Below are positions 1 through 9,875 of a stretch of DNA of 64,000 nucleotides, in pieces. The DNA is from JAWKTM01 sp041399085 (lineage in GTDB: Bacteria; Planctomycetota; Planctomycetia; Pirellulales; Pirellulaceae). The stretch lies in the NCBI GenBank assembly GCA_041399085.1, contig JAWKTM010000006.1, positions 124,001 through 188,000 on the forward strand. Direction: 5' to 3'. Each line of letters begins with the position of its first letter. Within the stretch, counting starts at the first letter, position 1. The translations under genes and the position numbers were made by a program. Below the pieces are notes generated by a model, which was not told the origin of the DNA, searched no databases, and saw only the letters and a list, made by a program, of their open reading frames with translations.

Positions 1-1
1 G

Positions 2-1249
2 CAAGGTCTCACGGCAGGCCGGACCGTGGACATCGAAATCACGGGCCCCGAGCTGCCCAAGTTGGTTGGCATCGGCGGCATGATGATGGGCAAGCTAATG
101 AATCCCAAAGCGCCGCTGATTCCCGGCGCTCAAGCTCGTCCGGTTCCCAGCTTGGACCTCTCCAGCCCTGAGATCCACATCGAACCGAAAGTGATCCAGG
201 CAGAATCGGTTGGCGTGAATGCCTCGGACATGGGTTATTCGATCGATGCCTGGGTCGACGGCGCCTATGCTACCGATTATTTCGTGGGCGGCGACAAGAT
301 CGATCTCACCATCATTGGTTCCGAAACCACGGTGAATCGTTTTCAGGATCTCCCCGACTTGCCCATCGCCACACCCAGCGGCGAGTTGTTGACGCTGTCC
401 ACGGTTGCCGAAATCACGCCGTCCAGCGGTCCCGAACAAGTGAACCACCGGGAACGGCAGCGAGCGATCACGATCGAGGTGTCGCCACCCCCGGAAGTTG
501 CGCTGGAAGACGCATTGGCGATTATCAATCGTGAGATCTTAGAACCGCTGCGCGACAGCGGTGAATTGCGGGGCGGATATCGCGTCGCGCTCAGCGGCAC
601 GGCTGACAAGTTGCGCGATACGTGGTTGGCGTTACGTTGGAACGTGTTGATCGCGCTGCTAATTACCTATTTGTTGATGGCGGCGTTGTTCGAGTCGTGG
701 ACTTATCCATTCGTGATTATCCTCAGCGTGCCGCTAGGCGCCGTGGGTGGAATCGTGGCACTGCGAATGCTCTCGTGGTATTTACGACTAACTCATCAAC
801 CGCCCCAAGCGCTCGACGTGCTTACGATGCTGGGATTCGTGATCTTGATTGGTACCGTGGTGAATAACGCCATCTTGATTGTGCATCAGTCGCTAAACCT
901 GATGCGCGAGGAAAACGCCACTCCGAATGCTGCCATTTTGGAAAGCGTTCGCACTCGGATTCGGCCGATTTTTATGACGACCTTGACCACCGTACTCGGA
1001 TTGTCGCCGTTAGTTCTCTTCCCCGGAGCGGGCAGCGAACTCTACCGCGGTCTCGGAAGCGTGGTATTGGGAGGACTGTTTGTGTCGACGGTCTTCACAC
1101 TCATCTTCGTCCCGACGCTATTCAGTCTGATGATGGACGTGCGGGAAGCGTTCTTCCGAATGCTCGGACGATCAACCTCCGAATTCGATTTGGAAGAAAC
1201 GGCCGACGAACCCACCCGCGAACGCCCCGTCCACGCCTTGCACGCCTAA
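2..1249 (+). CDS. RND efflux permease, C-terminal part (5' end outside window)
   Basis: This is the end of a resistance-nodulation-division inner-membrane transporter, which exports substrates using the proton gradient. The frame is already open at base 2 and reads through the GTG at 26, so the true start lies upstream. The first ~190 residues are the end of the periplasmic porter/docking region. Hydrophobic segments then match the last five helices of the family (about residues 200-225, 228-250, 265-292, 315-340 and 350-375 counted from base 26), including the helix with TVVNNAILIVHQS. The C-terminal ~25 residues are polar and cytoplasmic. No partner gene is visible downstream; the next gene is on the opposite strand. 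Substrate (drug or metal) cannot be told from this fragment. Confidence 0.88.
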   Translation, partial: QGLTAGRTVDIEITGPELPKLVGIGGMMMGKLMNPKAPLIPGAQARPVPSLDLSSPEIHIEPKVIQAESVGVNASDMGYSIDAWVDGAYATDYFVGGDKIDLTIIGSETTVNRFQDLPDLPIATPSGELLTLSTVAEITPSSGPEQVNHRERQRAITIEVSPPPEVALEDALAIINREILEPLRDSGELRGGYRVALSGTADKLRDTWLALRWNVLIALLITYLLMAALFESWTYPFVIILSVPLGAVGGIVALRMLSWYLRLTHQPPQALDVLTMLGFVILIGTVVNNAILIVHQSLNLMREENATPNAAILESVRTRIRPIFMTTLTTVLGLSPLVLFPGAGSELYRGLGSVVLGGLFVSTVFTLIFVPTLFSLMMDVREAFFRMLGRSTSEFDLEETADEPTRERPVHALHA

Positions 1250-1293
1250 AAACTCGATCGCGGCACCCAAAAGAACCAAATTCAATTGGGAGT

Positions 1294-1398
1294 CCGAGGC
1301 TCTCGCCGAGTCTTCTTCCCCGGTAACACGAAGGGAGACCGAGGCTCCTGCCGAGTTCTCTTTCTGAAATCGTGTGGTAGCCCGAGGCTCCTGCCGAG
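1294..1398. repeat. Three copies of a 17-bp dispersed repeat
   Basis: CCGAGGCTCCTGCCGAG occurs at 1339-1355 and 1382-1398, with a variant (CTCTCGCC core) at 1294-1310, all between two convergent genes. The unit is partly self-complementary. The same core in the opposite orientation appears twice at 58029-58090, so this is a dispersed intergenic family. Confidence 0.7.
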
Positions 1399-1403
1399 GT
1401 CTC

Positions 1404-3374
1404 TTACTTCCTCTCGTCACCAAACGAGGGCAAACGCGCGACCACATCTGCCTCTCGCCGCCCGAGTTCTCCGATGCCCCACACCAACCCGCGCAATTGC
1501 TCGCGCGACTTGCCTCGCCCGCAAACGAACCCCAGCAAGTATCCAATAACCAACGTCAATACGACCCCGAACGTCAGCGGCCAAATTCCATTGAACTTCT
1601 GCTCGAACGGCCACATCCAAGCCATCCACGAGTAGCTGTTCGATCCCTGCATCCAAATCGTAAAGGCTGTCCCCAACACCAAGGCGGTCATTGCGCTGGC
1701 GGCCGTAGCGCGGCGAGTAAAAATGCCTAGCAGAAATACTGCCATCAACGGTCCGCCGAACGTATTCACAATGGCGATCATGATGCTAAAAATATCATCC
1801 ACCTGGGATACCAACAACGAGAACAGCGTCGCCGCGACACCAATGATCAGCACCAACGGCCGCCCTAATCTCAGCTCGTCCTCCTCGGTCAGTTGATCGA
1901 TTGGCTTCTGACGCCGTGTTGCCAACCAAGCTCGCCCCCAACCTAGGCGTCGGTGATAGTCCATAATGAGCAGCGTGCAGATCGAATTCAGCCCCGAATC
2001 CATCGACGACATCGAGGCGGCGAACAACGCGGCCAGGATCAATCCCGCCACGCCCACCGGAAGTTGCCGAGTGATGAACCGCGGCATCAACTCATCCTTC
2101 GCCGATCCATTTAGAATCATCTCGCCCTGCGACAATTCGCTGTCCAAATTCGGCGGCTTTCGCATCGCCAGCGCCTCGATCCGTAGTCGTCCCGTGTCCT
2201 CATCTAGCAACTCGTCGGCCGACTCAAACGGTTGCTTGCTGTTGGGACGCAAGATGCGGCGTTCGGAGACCAACGCTTCGACAGTGCTCGCATTTAGCGT
2301 ATCGCGGTTCCAGTCGATCAATGGCTGATCCGCCAATGCGGATTCTTCGGGCGCCAACGTCTCGCCGGAGAACTCGGCTCGATCTTGGTAAGTCAGCGCC
2401 CGAGTTTCCGCTCCACTAGACAGATTCGCCACCCACTTCGGCTCCATCGCTTGTGGATTGTCGTAGTAGAACGCCAATAGCGCGACGCCCACATATGCCA
2501 ATGCCGGAGTCATGATCGACACCGAGACGCAATTCAACACAAACGACCGTCGTGCCTCCGGCAGACTCTTCGCTGTCAAATATCGCTGTGCCGTAATTTG
2601 ATCCGCGATGTAGAACGACAGCATCGACAGGAATAAATGTGGCAAGATTCCCCAAATCGTCCAGTACGAATCCCACCGAAACGAAGTCTCCACGAACGAC
2701 GATCGGCCGAGCCCCGATGCGATCTCCTGAACCCGCGCCGGACCGCCATCCAGTTTCCACCACACGCAACCGATAATCAGCACCAAACCGGCCACCATCA
2801 CCAACGACTGCACCACGTCAGTCCAAATAACCGCTTTCATGCCTCCCAAGAACGTATACGCCGTGCCGCAAGCGCCCAAAATCAATAACAGCACCCACAC
2901 CGGCACATCAATTCCCGCCGCGACAACCAACACCTTGCACGGGGCGTACAATACACCTCCCATCCACAACAACCGCCAGACCACGAATACCACGCTGCTC
3001 ACGAAACGGACCGACGCATCGAATCGCAGCTCCAGATATTCATACACGCTGTAGATTTCTAAACGTTGATACAGCGGTAAGATGAATCCGCTCACGATCG
3101 GCAGCGTTAGCCAGACGCTGACTGGAAGAATCAGAAACTTGTATCCCGCCTCGTAAGCCGCGCCAGGAATGCCGCTGTAGCTAAGTGCCGACAACAGCGT
3201 CGCCATGATCGACAAGCCGACAGGAAACCAACCCATCGACCGTCCGGCTAGGAAGAAGTCGCGGCTGGTGTGTTGTTCGTGGCTAAAGTACGCGCCAATG
3301 GCCACCATCGCCAGCAAGTATACGGCCAACACACCCCAATCAACGACGCTTAATGCAACAACGAAGGATGACAT
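1404..3374 (-). CDS. Sodium/solute symporter (SSS family) with a long internal loop
   Basis: Predicted inner-membrane sodium-coupled importer of the SSS family. The N-terminus (MSSFVVALSVVDWGVLAVYL) starts directly in the first helix and is followed by the family signature around residues 35-60 (FFLAGRSMGWFPVGLSIMAT). At least twelve hydrophobic helices follow. Between about residues 308 and 426 there is a polar stretch of ~115 residues interrupting the helical core, before the GLILAALFAASMSSMDSGLNS helix that carries the usual SSMDS sodium-site region. At 656 residues it is longer than typical SSS proteins (about 500-550). The next gene on the same strand side is an SGNH esterase, and a sialidase-like protein lies 5 kb away, so a sugar or sugar-acid substrate is plausible but unproven. 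Confidence 0.88.
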   Translation of the reverse strand: MSSFVVALSVVDWGVLAVYLLAMVAIGAYFSHEQHTSRDFFLAGRSMGWFPVGLSIMATLLSALSYSGIPGAAYEAGYKFLILPVSVWLTLPIVSGFILPLYQRLEIYSVYEYLELRFDASVRFVSSVVFVVWRLLWMGGVLYAPCKVLVVAAGIDVPVWVLLLILGACGTAYTFLGGMKAVIWTDVVQSLVMVAGLVLIIGCVWWKLDGGPARVQEIASGLGRSSFVETSFRWDSYWTIWGILPHLFLSMLSFYIADQITAQRYLTAKSLPEARRSFVLNCVSVSIMTPALAYVGVALLAFYYDNPQAMEPKWVANLSSGAETRALTYQDRAEFSGETLAPEESALADQPLIDWNRDTLNASTVEALVSERRILRPNSKQPFESADELLDEDTGRLRIEALAMRKPPNLDSELSQGEMILNGSAKDELMPRFITRQLPVGVAGLILAALFAASMSSMDSGLNSICTLLIMDYHRRLGWGRAWLATRRQKPIDQLTEEDELRLGRPLVLIIGVAATLFSLLVSQVDDIFSIMIAIVNTFGGPLMAVFLLGIFTRRATAASAMTALVLGTAFTIWMQGSNSYSWMAWMWPFEQKFNGIWPLTFGVVLTLVIGYLLGFVCGRGKSREQLRGLVWGIGELGRREADVVARLPSFGDERK

Positions 3375-3425
3375 AGCGAGAGCGGGATACCTATCTTGTT
3401 TTGCGAGAGTAAGGTCTGACGAATC

Positions 3426-4577
3426 TCATTGGGCAAGCAGGGGCCGCAACACCGGTTCAAATACATCGGCCATTCGCATGAATCCCAAGTCCGTCGGATG
3501 TGATCCATCGACCGTCCCGAGATTGTCGTCGCCCAATTGCGTTTCGCCGGGCAAATAATGCAAACCCGAAACGCCGGTCGCCTGCATTCGATCGAAGGCC
3601 GATTTCAGCGCCGTGCGGCTGGTATCGTTGCGTTGGCGTTTGCTGGCGATCAAGAATGCGTCGCTATAGGTCCGGTCCTCCGCCAAAACAATTGGTGTGT
3701 GAGGGTGCTTCTTGCGAACGATTTCCACCAGCCTCTCGACTCGCTCGGTTACTTCATCGGCTGTCATGTTTGGCAAACAGTCAATCACATACACGGCCGC
3801 GTCAATCTCCGCCAAAAACTCGGCCATCTCTGGTTCCATTTTTCCATTGCCGGAGAAGCCGAGATTGACGACCGGCCGATCGAGTCGGCGTCCCAAAATC
3901 GCCGTGTGAACCATTCCGGTTCGGGAAGCACATCCGCCTTGCGTGATCGAGGTTCCCCAGAACACCACCGGCTTGGCCCGTTCCGATTCACGCGGCAGCG
4001 TCTTCAGCGTGGCATCTTGTGGGATACCAAGTTCGACTTGTGAGACGCCATTGTAGAGAGGCAAGTAGAGCATGTAGTCTCGCTCACCAGTCGGAATACC
4101 GCTCACCAGCGTTGCGGTGTTCTCTTGAGCCCCCGGACGTCCCACGGCCAACCATCGCCATGTTCCGATCCCGTCCTTCACATACAAGTCCAGACCGCTG
4201 ACACCCGTGGCCGGCATGTGTGGCATGGCTAGGTTCCCGGAGGTCAATGTCCAATGAGCGTGGATCGACGTGGCGTCAGTTCGAAATCGCACACACATTC
4301 CTGCCGAATGACGGCTGAGTCCCCAAACCGGACCGCGCACGACCCCTTCGGCCTTCGCGGGCAGACGGTCGAACGGCGCCTTGGTCTCTTGCCAAGCTTT
4401 CCCTTCGACTCCCAGTTGCTGGATGTCGTACCAATGCAGTTTACGTTCGTCGTCGACACGTGCTTCGTCTTGCGGCAGCGCAACCGATGCTTGCGATTCC
4501 GCGTGTGTGATGGCGGTAAAGGAGACGATCCCTGACCACACAATGAGAGAGACATATTTGAACGACGCAAGACGCAT
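3426..4577 (-). CDS. SGNH/GDSL esterase with N-terminal GxDLY domain
   Basis: Secreted serine hydrolase of the SGNH superfamily, 383 residues. The start at 4577 is chosen because AAAGGA lies 5-6 bases upstream and it gives a clean signal peptide (about residues 1-27, ending near THAES); the same frame is open further upstream but that part is arginine/proline-rich and not protein-like. The N-terminal half carries the GxDLY motif (GVSGLDLYV) of the beta-sandwich that precedes this esterase family. The catalytic half has block I VVFWGTSITQGG with the nucleophile Ser, a G-N-G block (NLGFSGNG) and the C-terminal DGSHPTDLG with the Asp-His pair. It probably removes acyl groups from carbohydrate outside the cytoplasm. 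It ends 52 bases from the symporter start and could be co-transcribed with it. Confidence 0.88.
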   Translation of the reverse strand: MRLASFKYVSLIVWSGIVSFTAITHAESQASVALPQDEARVDDERKLHWYDIQQLGVEGKAWQETKAPFDRLPAKAEGVVRGPVWGLSRHSAGMCVRFRTDATSIHAHWTLTSGNLAMPHMPATGVSGLDLYVKDGIGTWRWLAVGRPGAQENTATLVSGIPTGERDYMLYLPLYNGVSQVELGIPQDATLKTLPRESERAKPVVFWGTSITQGGCASRTGMVHTAILGRRLDRPVVNLGFSGNGKMEPEMAEFLAEIDAAVYVIDCLPNMTADEVTERVERLVEIVRKKHPHTPIVLAEDRTYSDAFLIASKRQRNDTSRTALKSAFDRMQATGVSGLHYLPGETQLGDDNLGTVDGSHPTDLGFMRMADVFEPVLRPLLAQ

Positions 4578-4594
4578 AGGAAGTCCTTTCATGA

Positions 4595-4626
4595 GTGATC
4601 GGGGAACTGGGTGATCGGGGAACTGG
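4595..4626. repeat. 16-bp perfect tandem duplication
   Basis: GTGATCGGGGAACTGG is present twice head to tail at 4595-4610 and 4611-4626, immediately upstream of the ribosome binding site of the SGNH esterase gene, in its 5' leader. A third, shortened copy start (GTGAGGTGG) follows. Confidence 0.7.
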
Positions 4627-4801
4627 GTGAGGTGGGGCTGGCATTGGCGGCGGCGGCATTCGATATCGGATCGATTCCATCCGATTGAGTAAGCCGCCAC
4701 CGGAAACTCAGAATGGAAACGCAATAGCGGGGCTGCATCCCCGCGCTCCGAAGGCACGCCATCGTAAACTGTTGCTGGCGGCGATTGCAAATCGCCGGCG
4801 G

Positions 4802-6271
4802 CTACGGATCGGAGAGCGCGGGTTGCGTGGCGTTCAGCAAACGAGCGGCGGCCTCTTCAGCGCTACGCACGCAGTACGGAATCCCTACGCCGCGATAGGC
4901 GTTGCCGGCCAATTCCAGATTCGGCCAACGCTCAGCCGCGGCTTCGATCTTCTCGACTAACTGCAAATGGCCGACGTGATACTGCGGCATCGCTCCCTTC
5001 CACCGCACGATTTTCCACAACAGCGGTTCGGCCACCACGCCCATCAGCTCGCGCAGTTCCTCGCGAGCGATGGCCTTGATCTGTTCGTCGGGCAAGTCGG
5101 CCAGTTCGCTCTGCAACGCGCCGCCGATAAACACCCGCATGATGACTTGATCGTCCGGCGCTCGGCTGGCGAACTTCAAGCTGCCAAAGCTGACGGCCAA
5201 CACCTTGCGATGCTCGGCCTGTGGCGTCACATAGCCGAAGGCGTCCAGTGGGTGTGGCACGTCCGACTTGTTCAACACTAATACGGCGACCGTCACGCCA
5301 GCGTAAGGAATCCGGCCTAAGTCGCTAGCCATCTCGGCGTCGATCGGGCCGAGCAGTTTGGTGGCCGCTGGCGCAGGCGTTGCCACGATCACGCCATCAA
5401 ACAACTCGTCGCTCGCGTCGGCCGGTGTCGAGCCATCGGCGTCCGACGGCCCCGCCGAACGAACTCGCCAACGATTGCCTTCGGCCGGCGCCAGTTCGCG
5501 AACCGACCTGTTCAGCCGGATCGTTCCCTCGGGCAGCCGACCAGCTAAATGTTGGATCAGCGAAGCCATTCCGTCGCGCGGGGCGACAAACGTGCTGTAG
5601 CGAGCTCCCGTTTCCCGCACGGTGGACTTGCCGGCCTCTCGCTGCCGCCACGTCGCGCGGATCAAGCTGCCGTGCTCTCGCTCCATCGCCACGAACTGCT
5701 CCATCGTGGCCTGCATGCTCAACCGCTCGGGATCGGCCGTGTAAATGCCGCCGATCAACGGTTGTATCAGATTCGTGTAAGCTTCGCGTCCGAGCCGCCG
5801 CGTCGCGAACGAAGCCAAGCTCTCATCGGCCGAATCCGTGCGACGCCGCACCAGCGGTTCGGCCAACAACCGCAGCTTGCCCCGCCAACTGAGCAGCGGG
5901 GTCGTCAGCGTCGGGCCGATCTCCGTCGGCCGCATCAACACGAACCCCTGCGGCACGCGCTGCAATCGCCCGCGATGCACCACATAGGCGCCGCGATAGC
6001 CGCTGTTGGTCGGGATCAATTGGTCCGCGAATCCAATTCGCTCGCACAACTCGCGAGCCCACGGCTCCCGCGTGGTGAACATATCGGCCGCCCGCTCGAT
6101 CAGATAACCGTCGCCGTTTTCCGTTTGCAAGATTCCGCCCAAGCGATCGGCGGCTTCGTACAACACCACGTTGATCGTCGAGTCCAATTCGCGCAACCGG
6201 CAAGCGGCCACTAAACCCGTAATGCCGCCGCCAATCACGGCCACTCGGCGAGAATCATCGGAAACAGTCAT
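4802..6271 (-). CDS. hemY: Protoporphyrinogen oxidase, HemY type
   Basis: FAD-dependent, oxygen-using oxidase that converts (copro)protoporphyrinogen to the porphyrin in heme synthesis. The N-terminus has the dinucleotide-binding fold VAVIGGGITGLVAACRL (residues 9-25) followed by the acidic end of the second strand (VVLYEAADRLGGILQT). The substrate-domain signature PLIGGIYTADPERLSM is near residues 170-185, and the C-terminal FAD-contact segment NLELAGNAYRGVGIPYCV is near 450-467. Length (489) fits the family. The enzyme is often labelled hemG or pgoX in databases. No other heme genes are adjacent. The start at 6271 has no convincing ribosome binding site, but the FAD motif leaves little room for a later start. 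Confidence 0.92.
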   Translation of the reverse strand: MTVSDDSRRVAVIGGGITGLVAACRLRELDSTINVVLYEAADRLGGILQTENGDGYLIERAADMFTTREPWARELCERIGFADQLIPTNSGYRGAYVVHRGRLQRVPQGFVLMRPTEIGPTLTTPLLSWRGKLRLLAEPLVRRRTDSADESLASFATRRLGREAYTNLIQPLIGGIYTADPERLSMQATMEQFVAMEREHGSLIRATWRQREAGKSTVRETGARYSTFVAPRDGMASLIQHLAGRLPEGTIRLNRSVRELAPAEGNRWRVRSAGPSDADGSTPADASDELFDGVIVATPAPAATKLLGPIDAEMASDLGRIPYAGVTVAVLVLNKSDVPHPLDAFGYVTPQAEHRKVLAVSFGSLKFASRAPDDQVIMRVFIGGALQSELADLPDEQIKAIAREELRELMGVVAEPLLWKIVRWKGAMPQYHVGHLQLVEKIEAAAERWPNLELAGNAYRGVGIPYCVRSAEEAAARLLNATQPALSDP

Positions 6272-6537
6272 GCTGGAGCTAATCGTTTAAGAACCACCGA
6301 TATCGCCACATCCGACGAAGCTCGGTCGTCAATCAATAGACGCGGCAGCCAAACCCATTGCCGCCAGACCTTTCTGACGACCCGCAATACTAGCCTTCCG
6401 TCGCCAACACGGTAACGCCAGTCAGCGCCGCATCGTTGCAGCACGGCCCCCTGCTAGATGCAGCCACGATCCGCGGCGAAGCGATAGCGGCTTTTCCAAT
6501 CAAGATTCTCACGCCAGTAGTGATCGACGCGGAATTC

Positions 6538-7749
6538 TCAAGTTTCGACGGCTCGCCGGCGTAGCGTTTCTAGCTGCGACTCGGAGGGAAATTGTTCCAC
6601 TCGAAAACGGGGCGGATAGTGGTTCGTCGGAAGCAAGAGATCGCCAACGACGGCTTCGAGATCCTCCCATGCGACCATCAACGGCGGCGATTCGGGGCCT
6701 TGCATGACGCGACCAATCGAGTGCGGCAGCAGAGCCAACACGTCAGCCGGCCATACCGCACAGGTAAACATATCTCCCTGTTTTTCCAATGCCATGACGC
6801 TGGCAACGAAAATGTCCTCGCCATGCGTTTCGTGAATTTTGTCTAACAACCCCTTTTGAGTTCCATACTCTTCATACAAATACCGATCTTCCATCAGACG
6901 AAGTCGCGCATAACAGGGATGTTCGGGCGGCGGCATCCAATCCAACCACTCGTCGCCGCTTAGCCGAATGGGGAGTGGACTCAGCGGCCGCGGTTCTTCC
7001 TGCAACACCTTCTCGGCCAAATCCAGCATCATTGTCATTCCTTCGACATCCTCCGAACCGGTCACCAGCAGGTAATCCCGATTTGGCAACATCGCGATCG
7101 GTTCTCCTTTCACCTCGAACTGTCGGATTACATCCAGCAATATGACCCGCGTGGCATCATACGAATCACCGGTCGCGGACGCGTACAGCGAGTCGCCCAG
7201 TTTCCCGATCATGAAATCGTCTTCAGCCAAATTAGTCCTCGCAACTTCCATGGCCTCATAGGGAGTGACCTGCCAAGCGTCCAGGTCTTCGCGCGACAGC
7301 GATCGGACGGACTCCGGCAAGTCGTACACCAAGGTTATAGCCAAGTGTTGCCCGAGGAATTCGTAGGCCAAATCGGGCGCATCACGATCCGTTATTAAAG
7401 ACTGTAGCCGCATTTGCTCGAGCATCGCGCGAGCCCACAATCGCGGGCGGAGATCGGGCCGAGCGTCTTCGTACTCGTCCGGCAGTCCTTTTAGATGCGA
7501 GAGACAACCTCGCACGATTCCCGACAAACAAGCCGCTCGATGCTCCTTGGGGACTTGGCAAAACTGAGCGTAGAAATTGGCCAAGTTGATAAACCCCGCG
7601 TCATCGCCATCGTCGCTCAACAGCAGGCGAAACTCCTCGGCGTCGTATTCGATCTGTCGTGTGTCGCCCGCGTCATGTAAGGCCTGTATCAACATTTTCG
7701 CGAAACGATCCTTGCTAGGAGTTCCACGCAATGAATCAAAAATCCCCAT
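6538..7749 (-). CDS. Hypothetical protein, DUF1444-like
   Basis: A 403-residue soluble protein with no signal peptide. The start at 7749 is preceded by GGGGAG six bases upstream. The N-terminus (MGIFDSLRG, then KDRFAKMLIQAL) and the central part (RVILLDVIRQFEVKGEPIAM followed by NRDYLLVTGSEDVEGMTMML) resemble the YtpQ/DUF1444 family, in which a repeated segment of this kind ends with a pro-hydrophobic 'P..L' stretch; the match is by eye and moderate. No catalytic motif is visible. It sits alone between hemY and the one-helix membrane protein. Function unknown. Confidence 0.7.
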   Translation of the reverse strand: MGIFDSLRGTPSKDRFAKMLIQALHDAGDTRQIEYDAEEFRLLLSDDGDDAGFINLANFYAQFCQVPKEHRAACLSGIVRGCLSHLKGLPDEYEDARPDLRPRLWARAMLEQMRLQSLITDRDAPDLAYEFLGQHLAITLVYDLPESVRSLSREDLDAWQVTPYEAMEVARTNLAEDDFMIGKLGDSLYASATGDSYDATRVILLDVIRQFEVKGEPIAMLPNRDYLLVTGSEDVEGMTMMLDLAEKVLQEEPRPLSPLPIRLSGDEWLDWMPPPEHPCYARLRLMEDRYLYEEYGTQKGLLDKIHETHGEDIFVASVMALEKQGDMFTCAVWPADVLALLPHSIGRVMQGPESPPLMVAWEDLEAVVGDLLLPTNHYPPRFRVEQFPSESQLETLRRRAVET

Positions 7750-7819
7750 AACAATCTCCCCTTCCTTGATCGAGTCGCTTTGAATCAGCGACTTGAGCTA
7801 CTGTCGCACAATTATCAAC

Positions 7820-8611
7820 CTATGTTTCTGACGCCAGCGGAGCCGGTTTGAGTTCGTCCACCGCCGCGTTGAGTTGTGGCTCGGCCATCGGCGATGAATC
7901 GGTATCTTCGTTTCTCGACAACCGCAGCCGTATTTCCGCGCGCATTAAACGGCCTTCATCGGGTTGCGAGGATTCGCGCTGTTGTTTGTAGATGGAGGCC
8001 ATCGTCTTGAGCGTCTTCCATCGCACGTGATGGTAAGGTCGCTCATATTCTGGTTCCTGGATCGCGCCGCTGGCGATGGCCAACAGCATCGGTTCGCGTA
8101 CCAACATCACTCGCAATTTCTGAACCCGGACATCGCCGTCGCGTTCGCACGTCACGCCCAGCACATAGGTGAGCAACTCGGTTGGCAAGCCCGCATCGTG
8201 AGCGACGAACCCGTCTAGGAAACGCTCGGAGATTTCGTTCAGCACGGAGTTGTTTACAAACCAAGCGTCATGGTGTGTGGCAAATCGGAGAAAGGGATCG
8301 GCAATGGTCGTGCGTCGAGCCGCTTGCAGGACCATTTCACGAGCCGTGTCGTTGAAAATGATCTCGGGCAAGTTTACTTCGAACAAAGTACGAATGCGCA
8401 GCGTGTTGTCTTCTATGAAGTTTAAGGACAAGTTCGTGCGTTCAAGGAATTGGCGACGATGGTAGTTTCGGCGTTGCTTCCACTTGGCCAGCACGGCCCC
8501 GCCCACCGCCAACAACACGCCGCAAAGGATTTTCAGCCAATGGTCGGTAACCAGATCCGCCGCGATCTCTTGGGCCGTTTGCCACGAAAAGGACTGCATT
8601 AGGTCGGGCAT
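7820..8611 (-). CDS. Single-pass membrane protein of unknown function
   Basis: 263 residues from the ATG at 8611, which has GGAGGT five bases upstream; a longer frame to 8698 would overlap the upstream gene and is not needed. One hydrophobic segment (about residues 25-44, WLKILCGVLLAVGGAVLAKW) is followed by a basic patch (KQRRNYHRRQF), so the protein is likely N-out/C-in with a cytoplasmic domain of ~210 residues rich in helices. I recognise no domain. It begins 19 bases after the stop of the sialidase-like gene and is probably co-transcribed with it. Confidence 0.72.
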   Translation of the reverse strand: MPDLMQSFSWQTAQEIAADLVTDHWLKILCGVLLAVGGAVLAKWKQRRNYHRRQFLERTNLSLNFIEDNTLRIRTLFEVNLPEIIFNDTAREMVLQAARRTTIADPFLRFATHHDAWFVNNSVLNEISERFLDGFVAHDAGLPTELLTYVLGVTCERDGDVRVQKLRVMLVREPMLLAIASGAIQEPEYERPYHHVRWKTLKTMASIYKQQRESSQPDEGRLMRAEIRLRLSRNEDTDSSPMAEPQLNAAVDELKPAPLASET

Positions 8612-8630
8612 CGTTGACCTCCAGGGTCGT

Positions 8631-9875
8631 TCATTTGTCGAACAGTTGTTGTACGTCGTCCAGCGAGACGTGAAAGACCTCAGTCTGAACCTTGCCACGA
8701 GAAATCGCGATTAGCAGCTTATTATCATGTTCGATGACGTGCGGATACTGAAGGCTGGCGATTCCGGCGTTGAACTTTTTGGCAATCCGTGTGATATCGG
8801 ATGGTATGTGCGGAGGCGAGGGGACGGCGAGCCGGGCAAGTTGTGTGAAAGTCTGGTTGTCTCGGCTCACGGCCAGATGGATCTCGCGGCGTCCGATTTT
8901 TGGATTCGCGTTCAATACCAATACGCGAAAACCTCGTGATGTTCGCATCGAGAACAGTTTGCTGCTGGCATTGGGGAAATTGGTCAGTTTAGGAGTGTCC
9001 CATGATTTCCCGCTGTTATGAGAAACACTGTGGAACAATCGCTGTGAGCCGCCGTTGTCGCGGAACAACGCGTAGAGTGTTCCGTCCGGCAATGGCCAAA
9101 AGATCGGTTCGTCGGGACGGAATCCGGGTACTTCGCCCACACCGACGACGGGATACGCCTGCCAATTGTCAATCGCGGTCCGGCCGCCGATCAACACGGA
9201 TACATTAAAGCGAGAATCGCGCCGGGTGAGAATCCAATCGCCCGAGTTCAATCGTTGTGGCGGAAAGTTATTGATGGCATTGTCATACAATTTGGCATGA
9301 TACTGCCATTGGTCGGTTGCGGAATCGTAACGATAGGCGACGAGCTCTAACTGTTTTTCTTCCGGTGCTCCGAACGCACCTTTGCCGTTGTATCGCGCCG
9401 CCAGGGCCAGAAGTTGACCGTCGCGGACCCACAAACCGCGGGCAATGAAGGCGCGGGGTTCGGCGGGAGTTCCGGTCACACTGCGCGGAGTGGACCAGGT
9501 TAGGCCGTCGAGGCTGGTTGAAAACTTGACCTCCTGGGTCGGCCAATCTTCCACGCGCGGGCCGTCGCTCCAGATGCACCAAAACCGACCTTCGTGATAG
9601 GCCAAGTAATTGTGGAGATTCAAACGCAGGTCGAGCATGTCGACTTTGTCCGGCGTGCGAGCATGGGGCCCCAAGGCAGCGGTGTTGACGATTGCGTGCT
9701 GGCCGGACAAGGTTGGCAGCGACGCGTAGTCGATCCGCTCGGGATCGTCGCCGGCGATTGGCAATCGCAGGATCGGTAGCGGCGAGACGCGTTCGCGACT
9801 GGTTTCGTCGGCTCGCAGCGTGACGCAGACAATCGAGCCGAGCAGCATCAACAACAGTCGAATGGAATGGAGCAT
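8631..9875 (-). CDS. Exported sialidase-like (BNR/Asp-box) beta-propeller protein
   Basis: 414 residues from the ATG at 9875, which begins a signal peptide (MLHSIRLLLMLLGSIVCVTLRA). Two degenerate Asp-box turns are visible: STSLDGLTWSTP near residue 120 and SHNSGKSWDTP near residue 300, both of the S-x-x-x-G-x-x-W type that joins blades of sialidase propellers. Other blade features are ARYNGKGAFG and the PDEPIFWPLPDGTLYALF segment. The conserved RIP motif and arginine triad of true sialidases are not obvious, so enzymatic activity should not be assumed; the family also holds non-sialidase exo-acting or binding proteins. It is upstream of, and close to, the one-helix membrane protein. Confidence 0.78.
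   Translation of the reverse strand: MLHSIRLLLMLLGSIVCVTLRADETSRERVSPLPILRLPIAGDDPERIDYASLPTLSGQHAIVNTAALGPHARTPDKVDMLDLRLNLHNYLAYHEGRFWCIWSDGPRVEDWPTQEVKFSTSLDGLTWSTPRSVTGTPAEPRAFIARGLWVRDGQLLALAARYNGKGAFGAPEEKQLELVAYRYDSATDQWQYHAKLYDNAINNFPPQRLNSGDWILTRRDSRFNVSVLIGGRTAIDNWQAYPVVGVGEVPGFRPDEPIFWPLPDGTLYALFRDNGGSQRLFHSVSHNSGKSWDTPKLTNFPNASSKLFSMRTSRGFRVLVLNANPKIGRREIHLAVSRDNQTFTQLARLAVPSPPHIPSDITRIAKKFNAGIASLQYPHVIEHDNKLLIAISRGKVQTEVFHVSLDDVQQLFDK

Noticed and set aside
8631..9875. Calling the BNR protein a true sialidase
   Set aside because: Only Asp-box-like turns are visible; the RIP motif and arginine triad could not be located.
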